From an uncultured Acidobacteriaceae bacterium (GTDB lineage Bacteria > Acidobacteriota > Terriglobia > Terriglobales > Acidobacteriaceae): DNA of 64,000 nucleotides. Each line of letters starts with the position of its first letter. Position 1 is the first letter of the stretch. Under the pieces are notes generated by a model. That model was given only the letters and a program-made list of their open reading frames with translations. It was not told where the DNA came from and did not search any database. The position numbers and the translations under genes are program-made. Shown here in pieces: positions 26,488-34,599 of the stretch. The DNA is taken from NCBI GenBank assembly GCA_903849645.1, contig CAINJJ010000041.1, positions 90,610-154,609 of the forward strand. The letters are read 5' to 3'.

Positions 26488-26733
26488 ATGGCGCTTTGGC
26501 AGGTGCAGGAGGCAAAGACGCGGTTGAGCGAGGTGATTGAGGAGGCGGTGCGCACAGGGCCGCAGATCATTACCCGCCACGGGGCGGAGCGGGCGGTGCT
26601 GCTGTCGATGGCCGACTATCGCGCCCTGACGGCGCACAAGCCGGACCTGAAGGCGTATCTGCTGGGCGGGCCGAAGGTGGACAGCTTCGAGATAGAGCGC
26701 GACCGCGACACGGGGCGGGAGATCGGACTGTGA
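26488..26733 (+). CDS. vapB: Phd/YefM-type VapB antitoxin
   Basis: 81 residues from ATG 26488, placed by GGAGGT eight bases upstream; in-frame starts further upstream (26434, 26473) would lie in the operator or in the ribosome-binding site. The fold is Phd/YefM: WQVQEAKTRLSEVIEEAV, then IITRHGAERAVLLSMADYRAL. The C-terminal acidic and basic tail (FEIERDRDTGREIGL) should bind the toxin. The stop codon overlaps the GTG of the PIN gene. Confidence 0.87.
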   Translation: MALWQVQEAKTRLSEVIEEAVRTGPQIITRHGAERAVLLSMADYRALTAHKPDLKAYLLGGPKVDSFEIERDRDTGREIGL

Positions 26734-27152
26734 GCGGGCGGGTGGAGTACCTGCTGGACACCAACGTACTGAGCGAGACGCGCCGAAAGCAGGCCGATGG
26801 GCGCGTAATGGCGTTTTTGGCGGGTGCGGAGCCCTCGGCCCTCTGCATCAGCGTGCTGACGCTGGGGGAGCTGCGCAAGGGCGTGGCGCAGAAGAGGCGC
26901 ACGGACGCAGAGGCCGCGGACCGGCTGGCGGGCTGGGTAGATGGTCTGGAGTTCAGCTTTGCCGACCGGATTGTGGGCATTGACGCGGCGACGGCGCGGC
27001 TGTGGGGAGAGTGGTCGGCGGAGCGGCCGAGGCCGGTGGTGGATACGCTGCTGGCGGCGACGGCGGCGGCGCGCGGATTGACCCTGGTGACGCGGAATGC
27101 GAGCGACGTGGAGGGTCTGAAGGTGGCGGTGCTGGATCCGTGGAAGGGGTAG
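26730..27152 (+). CDS. vapC: PIN-domain VapC toxin
   Basis: 140 residues from GTG 26730. PIN acidic residues: YLLDTNVLSE (first Asp), SVLTLGELRKG (Glu), RPVVDTLLAATAAARGL (Asp) and TRNASDVEGL (final Asp). VapC-type toxins are RNases, often cutting initiator tRNA or 23S rRNA. It is translationally coupled to the antitoxin by a four-base overlap. Confidence 0.9.
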   Translation: MSGRVEYLLDTNVLSETRRKQADGRVMAFLAGAEPSALCISVLTLGELRKGVAQKRRTDAEAADRLAGWVDGLEFSFADRIVGIDAATARLWGEWSAERPRPVVDTLLAATAAARGLTLVTRNASDVEGLKVAVLDPWKG

Positions 27153-27257
27153 GCGGCGGACGGCGGTCCGGTTCGCGATCTTTGATCCTTCTCGCAAGAT
27201 GGTCGGCGCATAGGCGCCGTCCCTCCTGGACTCCGGATGAACTTCTAGTTTCGCCAA

Positions 27258-27278
27258 CCCCACGCTGAAGCGCGGGGC
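27258..27278. repeat. REP-like hairpin with GCTGAAGC core
   Basis: A near-perfect palindrome of the form CCCC-ACGCT-GA-AGCGC-GGGG. Its GCTGAAGC core matches the centre of the REP hairpins around the RAYT gene at 29.8-30.5 kb, but the flanking stem differs. It lies between two toxin-antitoxin operons. Confidence 0.5.
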
Positions 27279-27395
27279 TAGCAACCGCTGCGCCTGCGGC
27301 GCGGGGGACGAGGTGGCGCCTGCAGGGAGCGCCCCCCTACGGGCCTTTTGCGGGACGTGCCATGGTCAGGCCTCTGGCCGAAAGATGCTTGCTTT

Positions 27396-27421
27396 TTATG
27401 GCTATAAATTATGGCTATAAT
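27396..27421 (+). promoter_or_regulatory. Promoter with tandem 12-bp repeats upstream of the second Phd/PIN pair
   Basis: TTATGGCTATAA occurs twice (27396-27407 and 27409-27420) with a 13-base period, each nearly palindromic. A perfect TATAAT (27416-27421) lies inside the second copy, only eight bases before the ATG at 27430, so transcription would start at or next to the start codon. Confidence 0.55.
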
Positions 27422-27429
27422 TTTGGATT

Positions 27430-27660
27430 ATGGAATTCAGCACAGCGGAAGCAAAGAACCGTTTGCCGGAGTTGATCCGGCTTGTGGAGGCCGGGGAGGT
27501 GGTGGTGATTACCCGGCACGGGCGGCCTGTGGCGCAGATTGGGCCGCCGCCGGCCGAGCGGCGCAAGCCAGTGCTGGGCGGCATGAAGGGGCGCATCCGG
27601 CTGCTGCCGGGCTGGGACGACCCCATCACCGAAGAAGAACTGCTGGGTGAGGACAGTTGA
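27430..27660 (+). CDS. Phd/YefM-type antitoxin
   Basis: 76 residues. The N-terminal Phd/YefM fold is clear (MEFSTAEAKNRLPELIRLV, VVVITRHGRPVAQI). The C-terminal part (GRIRLLPGWDDPITEEELL) is the acidic toxin-binding helix common in antitoxins of this type. There is no Shine-Dalgarno sequence before the ATG and the predicted transcription start is almost at the ATG, suggesting a leaderless message. The stop overlaps the toxin start. Confidence 0.87.
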   Translation: MEFSTAEAKNRLPELIRLVEAGEVVVITRHGRPVAQIGPPPAERRKPVLGGMKGRIRLLPGWDDPITEEELLGEDS

Positions 27661-28064
27661 ACGCGGGTCCGCCGGAGCGCGGCTGGCTGCTGGACACGCA
27701 CGCCGCGCTCTGGGCGCTGTACCGGCCCGAGGCGCTGAGCAGTGCGGCGCGCAAGGCCGTGAGCGCCGGGCCGAACTTCCTCAGCGTAGTCTCCTACTGG
27801 GAGGTCATGGTCAAGAGCATGAAGGGGACGCTGGATGTGGGGGACCCGCGCATCTGGTGGCAGGAGGCGCTGGAGCAACTGGCGGCAACGGTGGTGCCGC
27901 TGCGGCCGGAGCACGTGGCCGCAGTCTATGGACTGCCCATGCACCACAAGGACCCGTTTGACCGTGTTCTGCTTGCGCAAGCGAGGGTGGAGGGGCTGGC
28001 GCTGGTCAGTATGGACGGGGAGGTTGCGCGGTATGCTTCGGAGGTGTTGCGGGTGGTGAGGTGA
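27657..28064 (+). CDS. PIN-domain toxin
   Basis: 135 residues, start TTG 27657 overlapping the antitoxin stop (TTGA). PIN motifs: WLLDTHAALWAL (first Asp, with the DTHxxLW form typical of this subfamily), VVSYWEVMVK (Glu), HHKDPFDRVLLAQA (Asp pair) and SMDGEVARY. A Mg-dependent RNase role is expected. It is the fourth toxin gene within 6.3 kb. Confidence 0.88.
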   Translation: MNAGPPERGWLLDTHAALWALYRPEALSSAARKAVSAGPNFLSVVSYWEVMVKSMKGTLDVGDPRIWWQEALEQLAATVVPLRPEHVAAVYGLPMHHKDPFDRVLLAQARVEGLALVSMDGEVARYASEVLRVVR

Positions 28065-28121
28065 GGGGCGAGTCCTGACTCTGAGAGCTGAACCAGTGAG
28101 CGCCCCTGCGAATGCGTACAG

Positions 28122-29699
28122 CTACACCGCCGGTCGCCATCGAAGGATCGGCTTTCTTGCAGCCTGGACTTCGTCGAGGCGCGAGACTCTTGTGGAGTGG
28201 GGCGCGGTTTTGACCAGGTCGGGGGTTTCCTCGACTTCCCTGGCGATGGCGCGCATGGCGGCGATGAAGAGGTCGAGCTCCTCAAGGGACTCGGATTCGG
28301 TGGGCTCGATCATGAGTGCGCCGTGGACGATCATGGGGAAGCTGACGGTGTAGGGGTGGAATCCGTAATCGATGAGGCGCTTGGCGATGTCGCCGGTTTT
28401 GACGCCGAGGGCGGCCTGACGCTTGTCACTGAAGACGACCTCGTGCATGGAGGCGGTCTTGTAGGGGAGCTCGTAGACGTCTTCCAGCTTGGCGCGGATG
28501 TAGTTGGCGTTGAGAACGGCGTCCTCGGTGGTCTGGCGGAGGCCGTCGGGGCCGTTGGCCAGGATGTACGCCAGGGCGCGGATGAACATGCCGGTGTTGC
28601 CGTAGAAGGCGCGGACGCGGCCAACGGAGTGGGGGCGGTCGTAGTTCCAGGCGAGGGGGGCAGGGTTGGATTCGTGGTCTCCCACCCATTCCGCTGAGGT
28701 GCGCGGAATGGATGGGGCACCCGGGGCCTGTGGGGCACGGACGAGGATGGGGGTGGGGAGGAAGGGTTCGAGGAAGGCCTTGCAGGCCACCGGGCCGGAG
28801 CCGGGACCGCCGCCGCCATGGGGTGTGGAGAAGGTCTTGTGCAGGTTGAGGTGCATCACGTCCACGCCGAAGTCCCCGGGGCGGGCTTTGCCGACGAGGG
28901 CGTTCATGTTGGCGCCATCCATGTAGAGCAGGGCGCCCTTGGCGTGGAGAATCTCGGCGATCTGGGCGATCTGGCTCTCAAAGACCCCGATGGTGGAGGG
29001 GTTGGTGAGCATGAGCGCGGCGGTCTCTTCGTCCACCTGGCGGGCGAGGGCTTCGAGGTCGATGCCGCCTTCGGCGTTGGACTTGAGGTTTTCTACCGCA
29101 TAACCGCAGATCGCTGCTGTGGCGGGATTTGTCCCGTGGGCGGAGTCGGGGATGAGGATCTTTTTGCGGGCGTTGCCCTGGGACTCATGCCAGGCGCGGA
29201 CCAGCAGGATGCCGGTGAATTCACCATGCGCGCCTGCGGCGGGCTGGAGGGTGATGGCGTCCATGCCGGTGATTTCAATGAGGCAGCGCTGCAGCAGGTC
29301 GATGACCTCGAGGATGCCCTGGGCAAGGGATTCGGGGCGGTAGGGGTGGGCCTCGGCGAGACCGGCGATGCGGGCCACGTATTCGTTGACGCGGGGGTTG
29401 TACTTCATGGTGCAGGAGCCGAGGGGGTACATGCCGAGGTCGATGGCATAGTTCCACGTGGAAAGGCGCGTGAAGTGGCGGATGAGCTCGATCTCGGACA
29501 GCTCGGGCAGCTCTGCGGAGGCGTCGCGACGGGTAGCGCCGAGGAGAGCGGCGGGGTCGACGGCGGGCACGTCGAGAGGGGGCAGCTTATATGCGCGCTT
29601 GCCGGGCGAGGACTTCTCAAAGAGCAGGGCCTCGTTCTGGGTCTGGTGGGGGCGGACTTTGCCGAGGGTCTTGGGGGCGGTAATTTCAGGGGTTGCCAT
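28122..29699 (-). CDS. gcvPB: Glycine dehydrogenase (decarboxylating) subunit 2, with an in-frame repeat-derived insert
   Basis: 525 residues. It is the C-terminal half of the split glycine cleavage P-protein, carrying the PLP lysine (Lys288 in HLNLHKTFSTPHGGG). With GcvPA it decarboxylates glycine and passes the aminomethyl group to lipoyl-GcvH. Residues about 321-347 (RAPQAPGAPS through SAEWVGDHES) do not fit the family between LEPFLPTPILV and WNYDRPHSVGRV; the DNA there (28668-28738) is a GC-rich hairpin that belongs to a repeat family seen elsewhere in the window. Length exceeds the usual roughly 480-490. GAGG precedes the ATG. Confidence 0.95.
   Translation of the reverse strand: MATPEITAPKTLGKVRPHQTQNEALLFEKSSPGKRAYKLPPLDVPAVDPAALLGATRRDASAELPELSEIELIRHFTRLSTWNYAIDLGMYPLGSCTMKYNPRVNEYVARIAGLAEAHPYRPESLAQGILEVIDLLQRCLIEITGMDAITLQPAAGAHGEFTGILLVRAWHESQGNARKKILIPDSAHGTNPATAAICGYAVENLKSNAEGGIDLEALARQVDEETAALMLTNPSTIGVFESQIAQIAEILHAKGALLYMDGANMNALVGKARPGDFGVDVMHLNLHKTFSTPHGGGGPGSGPVACKAFLEPFLPTPILVRAPQAPGAPSIPRTSAEWVGDHESNPAPLAWNYDRPHSVGRVRAFYGNTGMFIRALAYILANGPDGLRQTTEDAVLNANYIRAKLEDVYELPYKTASMHEVVFSDKRQAALGVKTGDIAKRLIDYGFHPYTVSFPMIVHGALMIEPTESESLEELDLFIAAMRAIAREVEETPDLVKTAPHSTRVSRLDEVQAARKPILRWRPAV
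28668..28738 (-). repeat. Palindromic repeat element inserted in frame in gcvPB
   Basis: Read on the minus strand it runs GGGTGCCCCAT, a 14-base stem with one mismatch (28681-28694 pairing with 28703-28716, loop of 8), then TGGGAGACCACGA. The outer sequence matches the copy at 44217-44259. The element is a multiple of three in effect, since the gcvPB frame stays open. Confidence 0.75.
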
Positions 29700-29765
29700 T
29701 GAATATGCCTCGCTGCGAGTGTCGTGTAAGAGAGCTCGGCTTCATCAGGGCTCTCTTCGTAACAG

Positions 29766-29800
29766 GCTTTGTAACAAGGGCACGGCTTGAGCCGGGCCGA
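29766..29800 (-). repeat. REP element, inverted copy next to the RAYT gene
   Basis: 33-bp core (29766-29798) is the reverse complement of the copies at 30369 and 30460 with one mismatch. The hairpin has the form GGCxCGGCT-GA-AGCCGxGCC followed by a conserved CTTGTTACAAAGC tail. A shorter GGGCTTCAGCCC hairpin lies next to it at 29823-29834. Confidence 0.85.
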
Positions 29801-29827
29801 AAAGCAGGGAAAAAAGACGGGAGGGCT

Positions 29828-30328
29828 TCAGCCCCTGCCGACTTGCGCAGAGCTCACAAACCCCATCTTCTTCCGCGCCAGAGTGGAAAAACAGAACGGG
29901 TACTCCTCCGCAGATGCGACAAGCCCGTCTTTGACGGGATTCTCCGCAATGTATGTCCGATGGGACTCAAAGTTTTGTCTGTTCATGACCTGTACCTCGG
30001 TGAATCCGCGTTGCCACACCTCGCCCTTGTAACTGAACTCGTGGGACAGACGATGAGAAAACCTGCCCTTGATTAGTTGCATGGCTTTCTCGATGGTCAT
30101 TTCGCCGGCAACCTCGATAAGAAGATGGACGTGGTCGGACATGATTACAAAATCGCGCAGTTTGAACTTTCGTTCCGCGACGAGGGAACGCAGTACATCG
30201 ACGAGCAGTTCGGCATTGCGCTCCGATTGCAGCAATCGCTTGCCCATGCTCGTTTTAGTCGTCGCGAAGAAGATACGCGAGGGGTTCAAGATGTCGGCTG
30301 CGGATGCATTGCGGGCTGGATGCGCCAT
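29828..30328 (-). CDS. REP-associated tyrosine transposase (RAYT, Y1/IS200-like)
   Basis: 166 residues. The HUH motif DHVHLL (His66, His68) and the catalytic Tyr126 in YIAENPVKDGL identify the Y1 transposase superfamily, RAYT branch. RAYTs bind and process single-stranded REP hairpins and are single-copy, domesticated or self-limiting relatives of IS200/IS605 enzymes. REP hairpins with identical cores flank the gene on both sides in opposite orientations. The gene, on the minus strand, separates gcvPA from gcvPB. The reading frame is intact. Confidence 0.93.
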   Translation of the reverse strand: MAHPARNASAADILNPSRIFFATTKTSMGKRLLQSERNAELLVDVLRSLVAERKFKLRDFVIMSDHVHLLIEVAGEMTIEKAMQLIKGRFSHRLSHEFSYKGEVWQRGFTEVQVMNRQNFESHRTYIAENPVKDGLVASAEEYPFCFSTLARKKMGFVSSAQVGRG

Positions 30329-30368
30329 GGCGGGGGCTAAAGCCCACTCTCCTCTCCACTGCTGTTGT

Positions 30369-30401
30369 GGCCCGGCTGAAGCCGTGCCCTTGTTACAAAG
30401 C
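30369..30401 (+). repeat. REP element copy 2
   Basis: 33-bp unit GGCCCGGCTGAAGCCGTGCC plus the CTTGTTACAAAGC tail, identical over its whole length to the copy at 30460-30492. A smaller GGGCTAAAGCCC hairpin precedes it at about 30334-30346. Confidence 0.88.
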
Positions 30402-30459
30402 AGGCCGGTGTGGCTATTGGATCAGGGTCTAAAGTCCGGTCCTGTTGTTGCCATTCTTC

Positions 30460-30492
30460 GGCCCGGCTGAAGCCGTGCCCTTGTTACAAAGC
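30460..30492 (+). repeat. REP element copy 3
   Basis: Identical to 30369-30401 in 33 of 33 bases, 91 bases downstream, and 46 bases before the stop of gcvPA on the other strand. Confidence 0.88.
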
Positions 30493-30537
30493 GTCAAAGT
30501 TTTCAGCAGAGATACAGTCTTGAACTTTCGAATCTCT

Positions 30538-31887
30538 TCAGGCCTCCACGGGGGCAGCGGCGAGGGTTTTGGCGGCGGTGTCGATGTGGGCGCGGGTGAT
30601 GACTTCAGTGGCGCACCAGAGGGTGGCGTTGGGCAGCTCAGGATACCAGCGGGATAACTCGATGCCGCCGACGATCTTGTTGTCGAGAAGGCGCTGATTC
30701 CAGAGGGCCGGGGACTCGTCGGTTTGGAGGACGAACTCGTGGAAGCGGGGCGAGCCGGTGAAGAGGAGCTTTGCGCCGGGCTGGGCAGCGAGGGTTTTGG
30801 CGGCGTAGTCGGCCTTGGCGAGGTTGTGCTCGGCCAGCTCCCGAACGCCTTCCTTGCCGTAGACGGAGAGGAAGATGGTGGCCATCAGCGCGACCAATGC
30901 CTGGTTGGTGCAGATGTTGGAGGTGGCCTTTTCGCGGCGGATGTGCTGCTCGCGGGTGGAGAGGGTGAGGCAGAAGCCCCGGTAGCCGTTGCCGTCGACG
31001 GTCTGGCCGACGAGGCGGCCGGGCATCTGGCGGAGGTACTGCTCCTTGCAGGCGAGGACGCCGCAGAAGGGGCCACCGTAGCTGAGGGCGACGCCGAAGG
31101 ACTGAGCTTCAAGGCTGACGATGTCGGCCTCGACGGGGGGGCGGACGACGCCGAGCGAGACGGCTTCCGCTATCGACACGATAAGGAGCGCGCCCTGAGC
31201 GTGGGCAATGGCGGCGATGGCCGGGATGTCTTCAATGACGCCGAAGAAGTTGGGGCTCTGCACCAGGACGGCGGCGGTCTCCTGGGTGACGGCGGCTTCG
31301 AGGGCGGCGAGGTCGATGCGGCCGGTTGTGGCGTCGTAGCCGACGACCGCGCTGGGCAGGCCCTGGTGGCGGGCGTAGGTGGCCATGACTTCGCGGTACT
31401 CGGGATGGACCGTGGCGGCAACGACGGACTTTTGGCGCCCGGTGACGCGGACGGCCATGGTGATGGCCTCGGCCGCGCCGGTGGAGCCGTCGTACATGCT
31501 GGCATTGGCCACGTCCATGCCGGTGAGCTCGGCAATCATCGTTTGAAACTCGAAGATCGCCTGGAGGGTGCCCTGGGTTATCTCAGCCTGGTAGGGCGTG
31601 TAACTGGTGAGAAACTCGCCGCGCTGGACAAGGGAGTCGATGATGACCGGGCGGTAGTGGCGATAGGCGCCCGCGCCGAGGAAGCTGGCGTAGTCGGTGG
31701 CGTTCTTTGCGCCGGCGGCCTGGAAGTAGTCAATGATCTCGCTCTCGGCCTGCTGGCGGGGCACGTCGAGGTCGCGGGTGAGGCGATGGGCGGCGGGGAT
31801 GACTTCAAAGAGCGAGTCGATGGAGGCCGCGCCGATTTCGGCCAGCATCCTCTCACGTTCGAGCTGTGATTTGGGCAGGTAGCGCAT
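30538..31887 (-). CDS. gcvPA: Glycine dehydrogenase (decarboxylating) subunit 1
   Basis: 449 residues, the N-terminal half of the two-gene P-protein. Family signatures are [45 protein letters not shown] and the [13 protein letters not shown] segment. It forms an alpha2beta2 complex with GcvPB. It lies 137 bases downstream of gcvH on the same strand, with heptad repeats in the gap. About 840 bases holding the RAYT gene and REPs now separate it from gcvPB. Confidence 0.96.
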   Translation of the reverse strand: MRYLPKSQLERERMLAEIGAASIDSLFEVIPAAHRLTRDLDVPRQQAESEIIDYFQAAGAKNATDYASFLGAGAYRHYRPVIIDSLVQRGEFLTSYTPYQAEITQGTLQAIFEFQTMIAELTGMDVANASMYDGSTGAAEAITMAVRVTGRQKSVVAATVHPEYREVMATYARHQGLPSAVVGYDATTGRIDLAALEAAVTQETAAVLVQSPNFFGVIEDIPAIAAIAHAQGALLIVSIAEAVSLGVVRPPVEADIVSLEAQSFGVALSYGGPFCGVLACKEQYLRQMPGRLVGQTVDGNGYRGFCLTLSTREQHIRREKATSNICTNQALVALMATIFLSVYGKEGVRELAEHNLAKADYAAKTLAAQPGAKLLFTGSPRFHEFVLQTDESPALWNQRLLDNKIVGGIELSRWYPELPNATLWCATEVITRAHIDTAAKTLAAAPVEA

Positions 31888-31911
31888 GGGGGTCCTTTGG
31901 ACAGTGGACAG

Positions 31912-32031
31912 GGATCAGGGTTCAGGGATCAGTTTCGGCAGTGGACGATTCCGGCGAGAGCGATGACAGCTCCTTGGGCCGAGGAACCGGTGCTGCCCAC
32001 TACCCACTGTTCACTGCCCACTGTTTACTGC
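31912..32031. repeat. Short heptanucleotide repeats between gcvPA and gcvH
   Basis: Three heptads (GGATCAG, GGTTCAG, GGATCAG) occupy 31912-31932, and five related-period heptads of the form CCACTGT occupy 31997-32031. The last of these includes the stop codon of gcvH. A similar 7-base periodicity recurs at 63835-63876. Confidence 0.7.
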
Positions 32032-32408
32032 TCTTCAGCGATGAAGGCCTCGTAAGCGGCGGCGTCGAGCAGGGCTTCAAACTGGGCCGGGTCGGCGAGC
32101 TCCACTTTGATGATCCAGGCTTCGTGGGGCTTTTCGTTGATCTTGTCGGGGGCGTTCTTGAGCTCGTCGTTGACGGCGGTGACGGCGCCGGTGACCGGCG
32201 AATAGAGGTCGCTGACGGCCTTGACGCTCTCAACGGAGCCGAAGACGGTGTTGGCGGTGACGGCATCGCCGACCTTGGGCACATCCACATAGACGATGTC
32301 GCCGAGGGAGTTCTGGGCGTAGTCGGTGATGCCGACGGTGCCGATGGTCCCGGCGAGCTCAATCCATTCATGCTCGCGGGTATAGCGGTAGTGGGTGGGA
32401 TAGGCCAT
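32025..32408 (-). CDS. gcvH: Glycine cleavage system H protein
   Basis: 127 residues from ATG 32408; a longer frame upstream is not homologous. Lipoyl attachment Lys63 lies in ESVKAVSDLYSPV, and HEWIEL and GDIVYVDVP are typical. It carries the aminomethyl group between P, T and L proteins. GGAGG lies 12 bases ahead, and a small palindrome ACACTTAGTGT (32436-32446) is centred 33 bases upstream. No gcvT or glycine riboswitch is visible nearby. Confidence 0.95.
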   Translation of the reverse strand: MAYPTHYRYTREHEWIELAGTIGTVGITDYAQNSLGDIVYVDVPKVGDAVTANTVFGSVESVKAVSDLYSPVTGAVTAVNDELKNAPDKINEKPHEAWIIKVELADPAQFEALLDAAAYEAFIAEEQ

Positions 32409-32514
32409 GGCGGTTGCGTTCCTCCGTGGAGTTGAACACTTAGTGTACGACTTGGGACGGGCTGGGGAAAGCGACCGTTTCGCCTGATGAAAGTGGGCCA
32501 GCCGCCGTGGGGTT

Positions 32515-32808
32515 CTACGAAGCCGGGGGGAAGCCGGGGTAGTCCTTGAGGGGAGCGAGGACGACGATTTCCAGCATCCCGGCCTGGAAGACGGGGAGGG
32601 TTGCAATGGCGGCTCGGACCTCTGCTTCACCGGCGGCTTCCCACAGGATGGCGGCGCCGGGCAGGTCGCCGCGGAGCCAGATCTGGGTCAAAATGCCCTC
32701 GGCGGCAAGCTCCCGCACCCGCAGGCCCTCGCGGGCAAGCAACTCGGGGGTGAAGGCTTCGGCGGGGAAGAGGTCGAGGCGGCGGCGGGAGAGGGTGAGG
32801 AATTTCAT
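32515..32808 (-). CDS. YciI/muconolactone-isomerase-like small protein
   Basis: 97 residues from ATG 32808 ([19 protein letters not shown]); a TTG two codons earlier is possible. The pattern MKFLxxS, a central [23 protein letters not shown] and [14 protein letters not shown] matches the ferredoxin-like dimeric alpha-beta-barrel group that includes muconolactone delta-isomerase. Function here is unknown. It lies 106 bases upstream of gcvH on the same strand and might be cotranscribed. Confidence 0.7.
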   Translation of the reverse strand: MKFLTLSRRRLDLFPAEAFTPELLAREGLRVRELAAEGILTQIWLRGDLPGAAILWEAAGEAEVRAAIATLPVFQAGMLEIVVLAPLKDYPGFPPAS

Positions 32809-32871
32809 TCCCAAATTGTAAGGCGGCGGAAGGAGAGAGGATGCTCAGATTTGAGGTTGGGAAGGGGCTGC

Positions 32872-32906
32872 CTGGCCGGAAAAGGTACAGAGAGCTTTCC
32901 GGCCAG
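32872..32906. repeat. 11-bp perfect hairpin upstream of selO
   Basis: CTGGCCGGAAA (32872-32882) pairs perfectly with TTTCCGGCCAG (32896-32906). It lies in the gap between the divergent 32808 gene and selO. No T-tract follows. Its role is not clear. Confidence 0.55.
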
Positions 32907-33054
32907 AGCGGGCCGTGGGGGGCTTCCGTCCTTCAGGGCAGGCGGATGTTCCTTGCGGTCTTGCGCGATGTGCTGGGCGTGGATCTGTTTTGCTTGCGAA
33001 AGGGCGCTGATTCCAGACTTGGGTCGAACGCGCCGGACCAGCATCCAATGGACC

Positions 33055-34599
33055 ATGAGTGCTTCAGAAGCTTCCATTTCCGGCCCACAGCCGACCTCCC
33101 TGGGTGCAGCCCCCGGTGTTCATTTTGGATTCCAAAATACCTATGCCCGGTTGCCGGAGCGGTTTTTCGCGCGGGTGAATCCAACACCGGTGGCGGCGCC
33201 GCGGCTGGTGAAGTTGAATGTTGAACTTGCCCACAAGCTCGGATTGGACCCGGCGGAGTTGGCTGGAGGATCTGGAGTGGAGACGCTGGCCGGGAACCGC
33301 GTGGCCGAGGGCGCCGAGCCATTGGCGATGGCCTATGCCGGCCATCAGTTCGGGCATTTTGTGCCGCAACTTGGGGACGGTCGCGCCAACCTGCTTGGCG
33401 AGGTGATTGGGCAAGACGGTGTGCGCTACGACATTCATCTGAAAGGTTCCGGTCCCACTCCCTACTCACGGCGCGGGGACGGCAGAGCCGCGCTTGGGCC
33501 GGTGCTGCGCGAGTACATTGTCAGCGAGGCAATGGCGGCGCTGGGCGTTCCCACGACCCGCGCCCTGGCAGCGCTTACAACCGGAGAGCGCGTGATTCGC
33601 GAGACAGCCTTGCCGGGCGCGGTGTTCGTCCGGGTGGCGTCCAGCCATCTGCGTGTGGGAACGTTCCAGTACTTTGCCGCGCGGCAGGACACGGACGGGG
33701 TGCGCCTGCTGGCTGACCATGCGATTGGCCGCCACGATCCCGAGGCCGCTCACACGGAACGGCCGTATGGGACGTTCCTTGAGGGAGTCATCGCAAGGCA
33801 GGCGAAGCTGGTGGCGCAATGGATGCTCCTCGGCTTTGTCCATGGCGTGATGAATACGGACAATACCTCCATTACGGGCGAGACCATTGATTACGGGCCG
33901 TGCGCCTTCATGGAGGCATATGATCCGGCCACGGTGTTCAGTTCGATTGACGCCAACGGGCGTTATGGCTACGGCAACCAGCCTCGCGCCGCGCTCTGGA
34001 ATCTGGCGCGCCTCGCCGAGGCACTGCTTCCCGTTCTGGAGCTTGAGGCAGGGGGCCAGGAAGCGGCCGTCGCTTCTGCCAACGAGGCATTGCAAGCGTT
34101 TGCGCCGCAGTATGAACTGGCTCGCATGGCTGGTCTGCGAAGCAAGCTCGGCTTGTTTACTGAGCAGGATGGCGATGCGGCTATGGCCGAGAACCTGCTG
34201 GAGCGCATGGCCGCCAACCGAGCTGACTTTACGCTGACCTTTCGCCGGCTGTGCGAGGCCGCGGAAGGAGTGGAGGGCGACGCGGGAGTGCGCGGCCTGT
34301 TTGCTGACCCATCGGCCTATGACGGCTGGGCCGCCGGATGGCGCAGGCGACTTGAGGAAGAGTCCAAGTCGGCAGGGGAGCGCGCCGCGGCGATGCGGAG
34401 GGTGAATCCGGTGATCATTCCGAGGAACCACCTGGTCGAGGCCGTCATTGAGGCGGCGGTTGCGCGCGGGGATTTTAGTCCCTTCGAGGAGTTGCTCGAT
34501 GCCGTGTTGAGTCCCTATGAAGACAGACCGGGTCTGGAGCGGTATGCCGCGCCGGCGCGCCCCGAGGAACAAGTCAGCCGAACGTTCTGTGGGACGTAG
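33055..34599 (+). CDS. selO: Protein adenylyltransferase SelO (YdiU/UPF0061)
   Basis: 514 residues from ATG 33055; the upstream frame to 32851 is dissimilar to the family. Family blocks visible: [90 protein letters not shown] and [12 protein letters not shown]. SelO is a pseudokinase that transfers AMP to Ser/Thr/Tyr of partner proteins and acts in redox stress. The C-terminus ends in FCGT, so a catalytic-style Cys near the end is present where eukaryotic forms have selenocysteine. Slightly longer than E. coli YdiU. Confidence 0.94.
   Translation: MSASEASISGPQPTSLGAAPGVHFGFQNTYARLPERFFARVNPTPVAAPRLVKLNVELAHKLGLDPAELAGGSGVETLAGNRVAEGAEPLAMAYAGHQFGHFVPQLGDGRANLLGEVIGQDGVRYDIHLKGSGPTPYSRRGDGRAALGPVLREYIVSEAMAALGVPTTRALAALTTGERVIRETALPGAVFVRVASSHLRVGTFQYFAARQDTDGVRLLADHAIGRHDPEAAHTERPYGTFLEGVIARQAKLVAQWMLLGFVHGVMNTDNTSITGETIDYGPCAFMEAYDPATVFSSIDANGRYGYGNQPRAALWNLARLAEALLPVLELEAGGQEAAVASANEALQAFAPQYELARMAGLRSKLGLFTEQDGDAAMAENLLERMAANRADFTLTFRRLCEAAEGVEGDAGVRGLFADPSAYDGWAAGWRRRLEEESKSAGERAAAMRRVNPVIIPRNHLVEAVIEAAVARGDFSPFEELLDAVLSPYEDRPGLERYAAPARPEEQVSRTFCGT

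Noticed and set aside
29828..30328. Complete IS200/IS605 insertion sequence
   Set aside because: There is no TnpB gene or typical element ends; the REP hairpins and sequence type point to a RAYT.
32409..32514. Glycine riboswitch before gcvH
   Set aside because: The gap is only about 106 bases and lacks the tandem aptamer consensus; only a small palindrome is seen.
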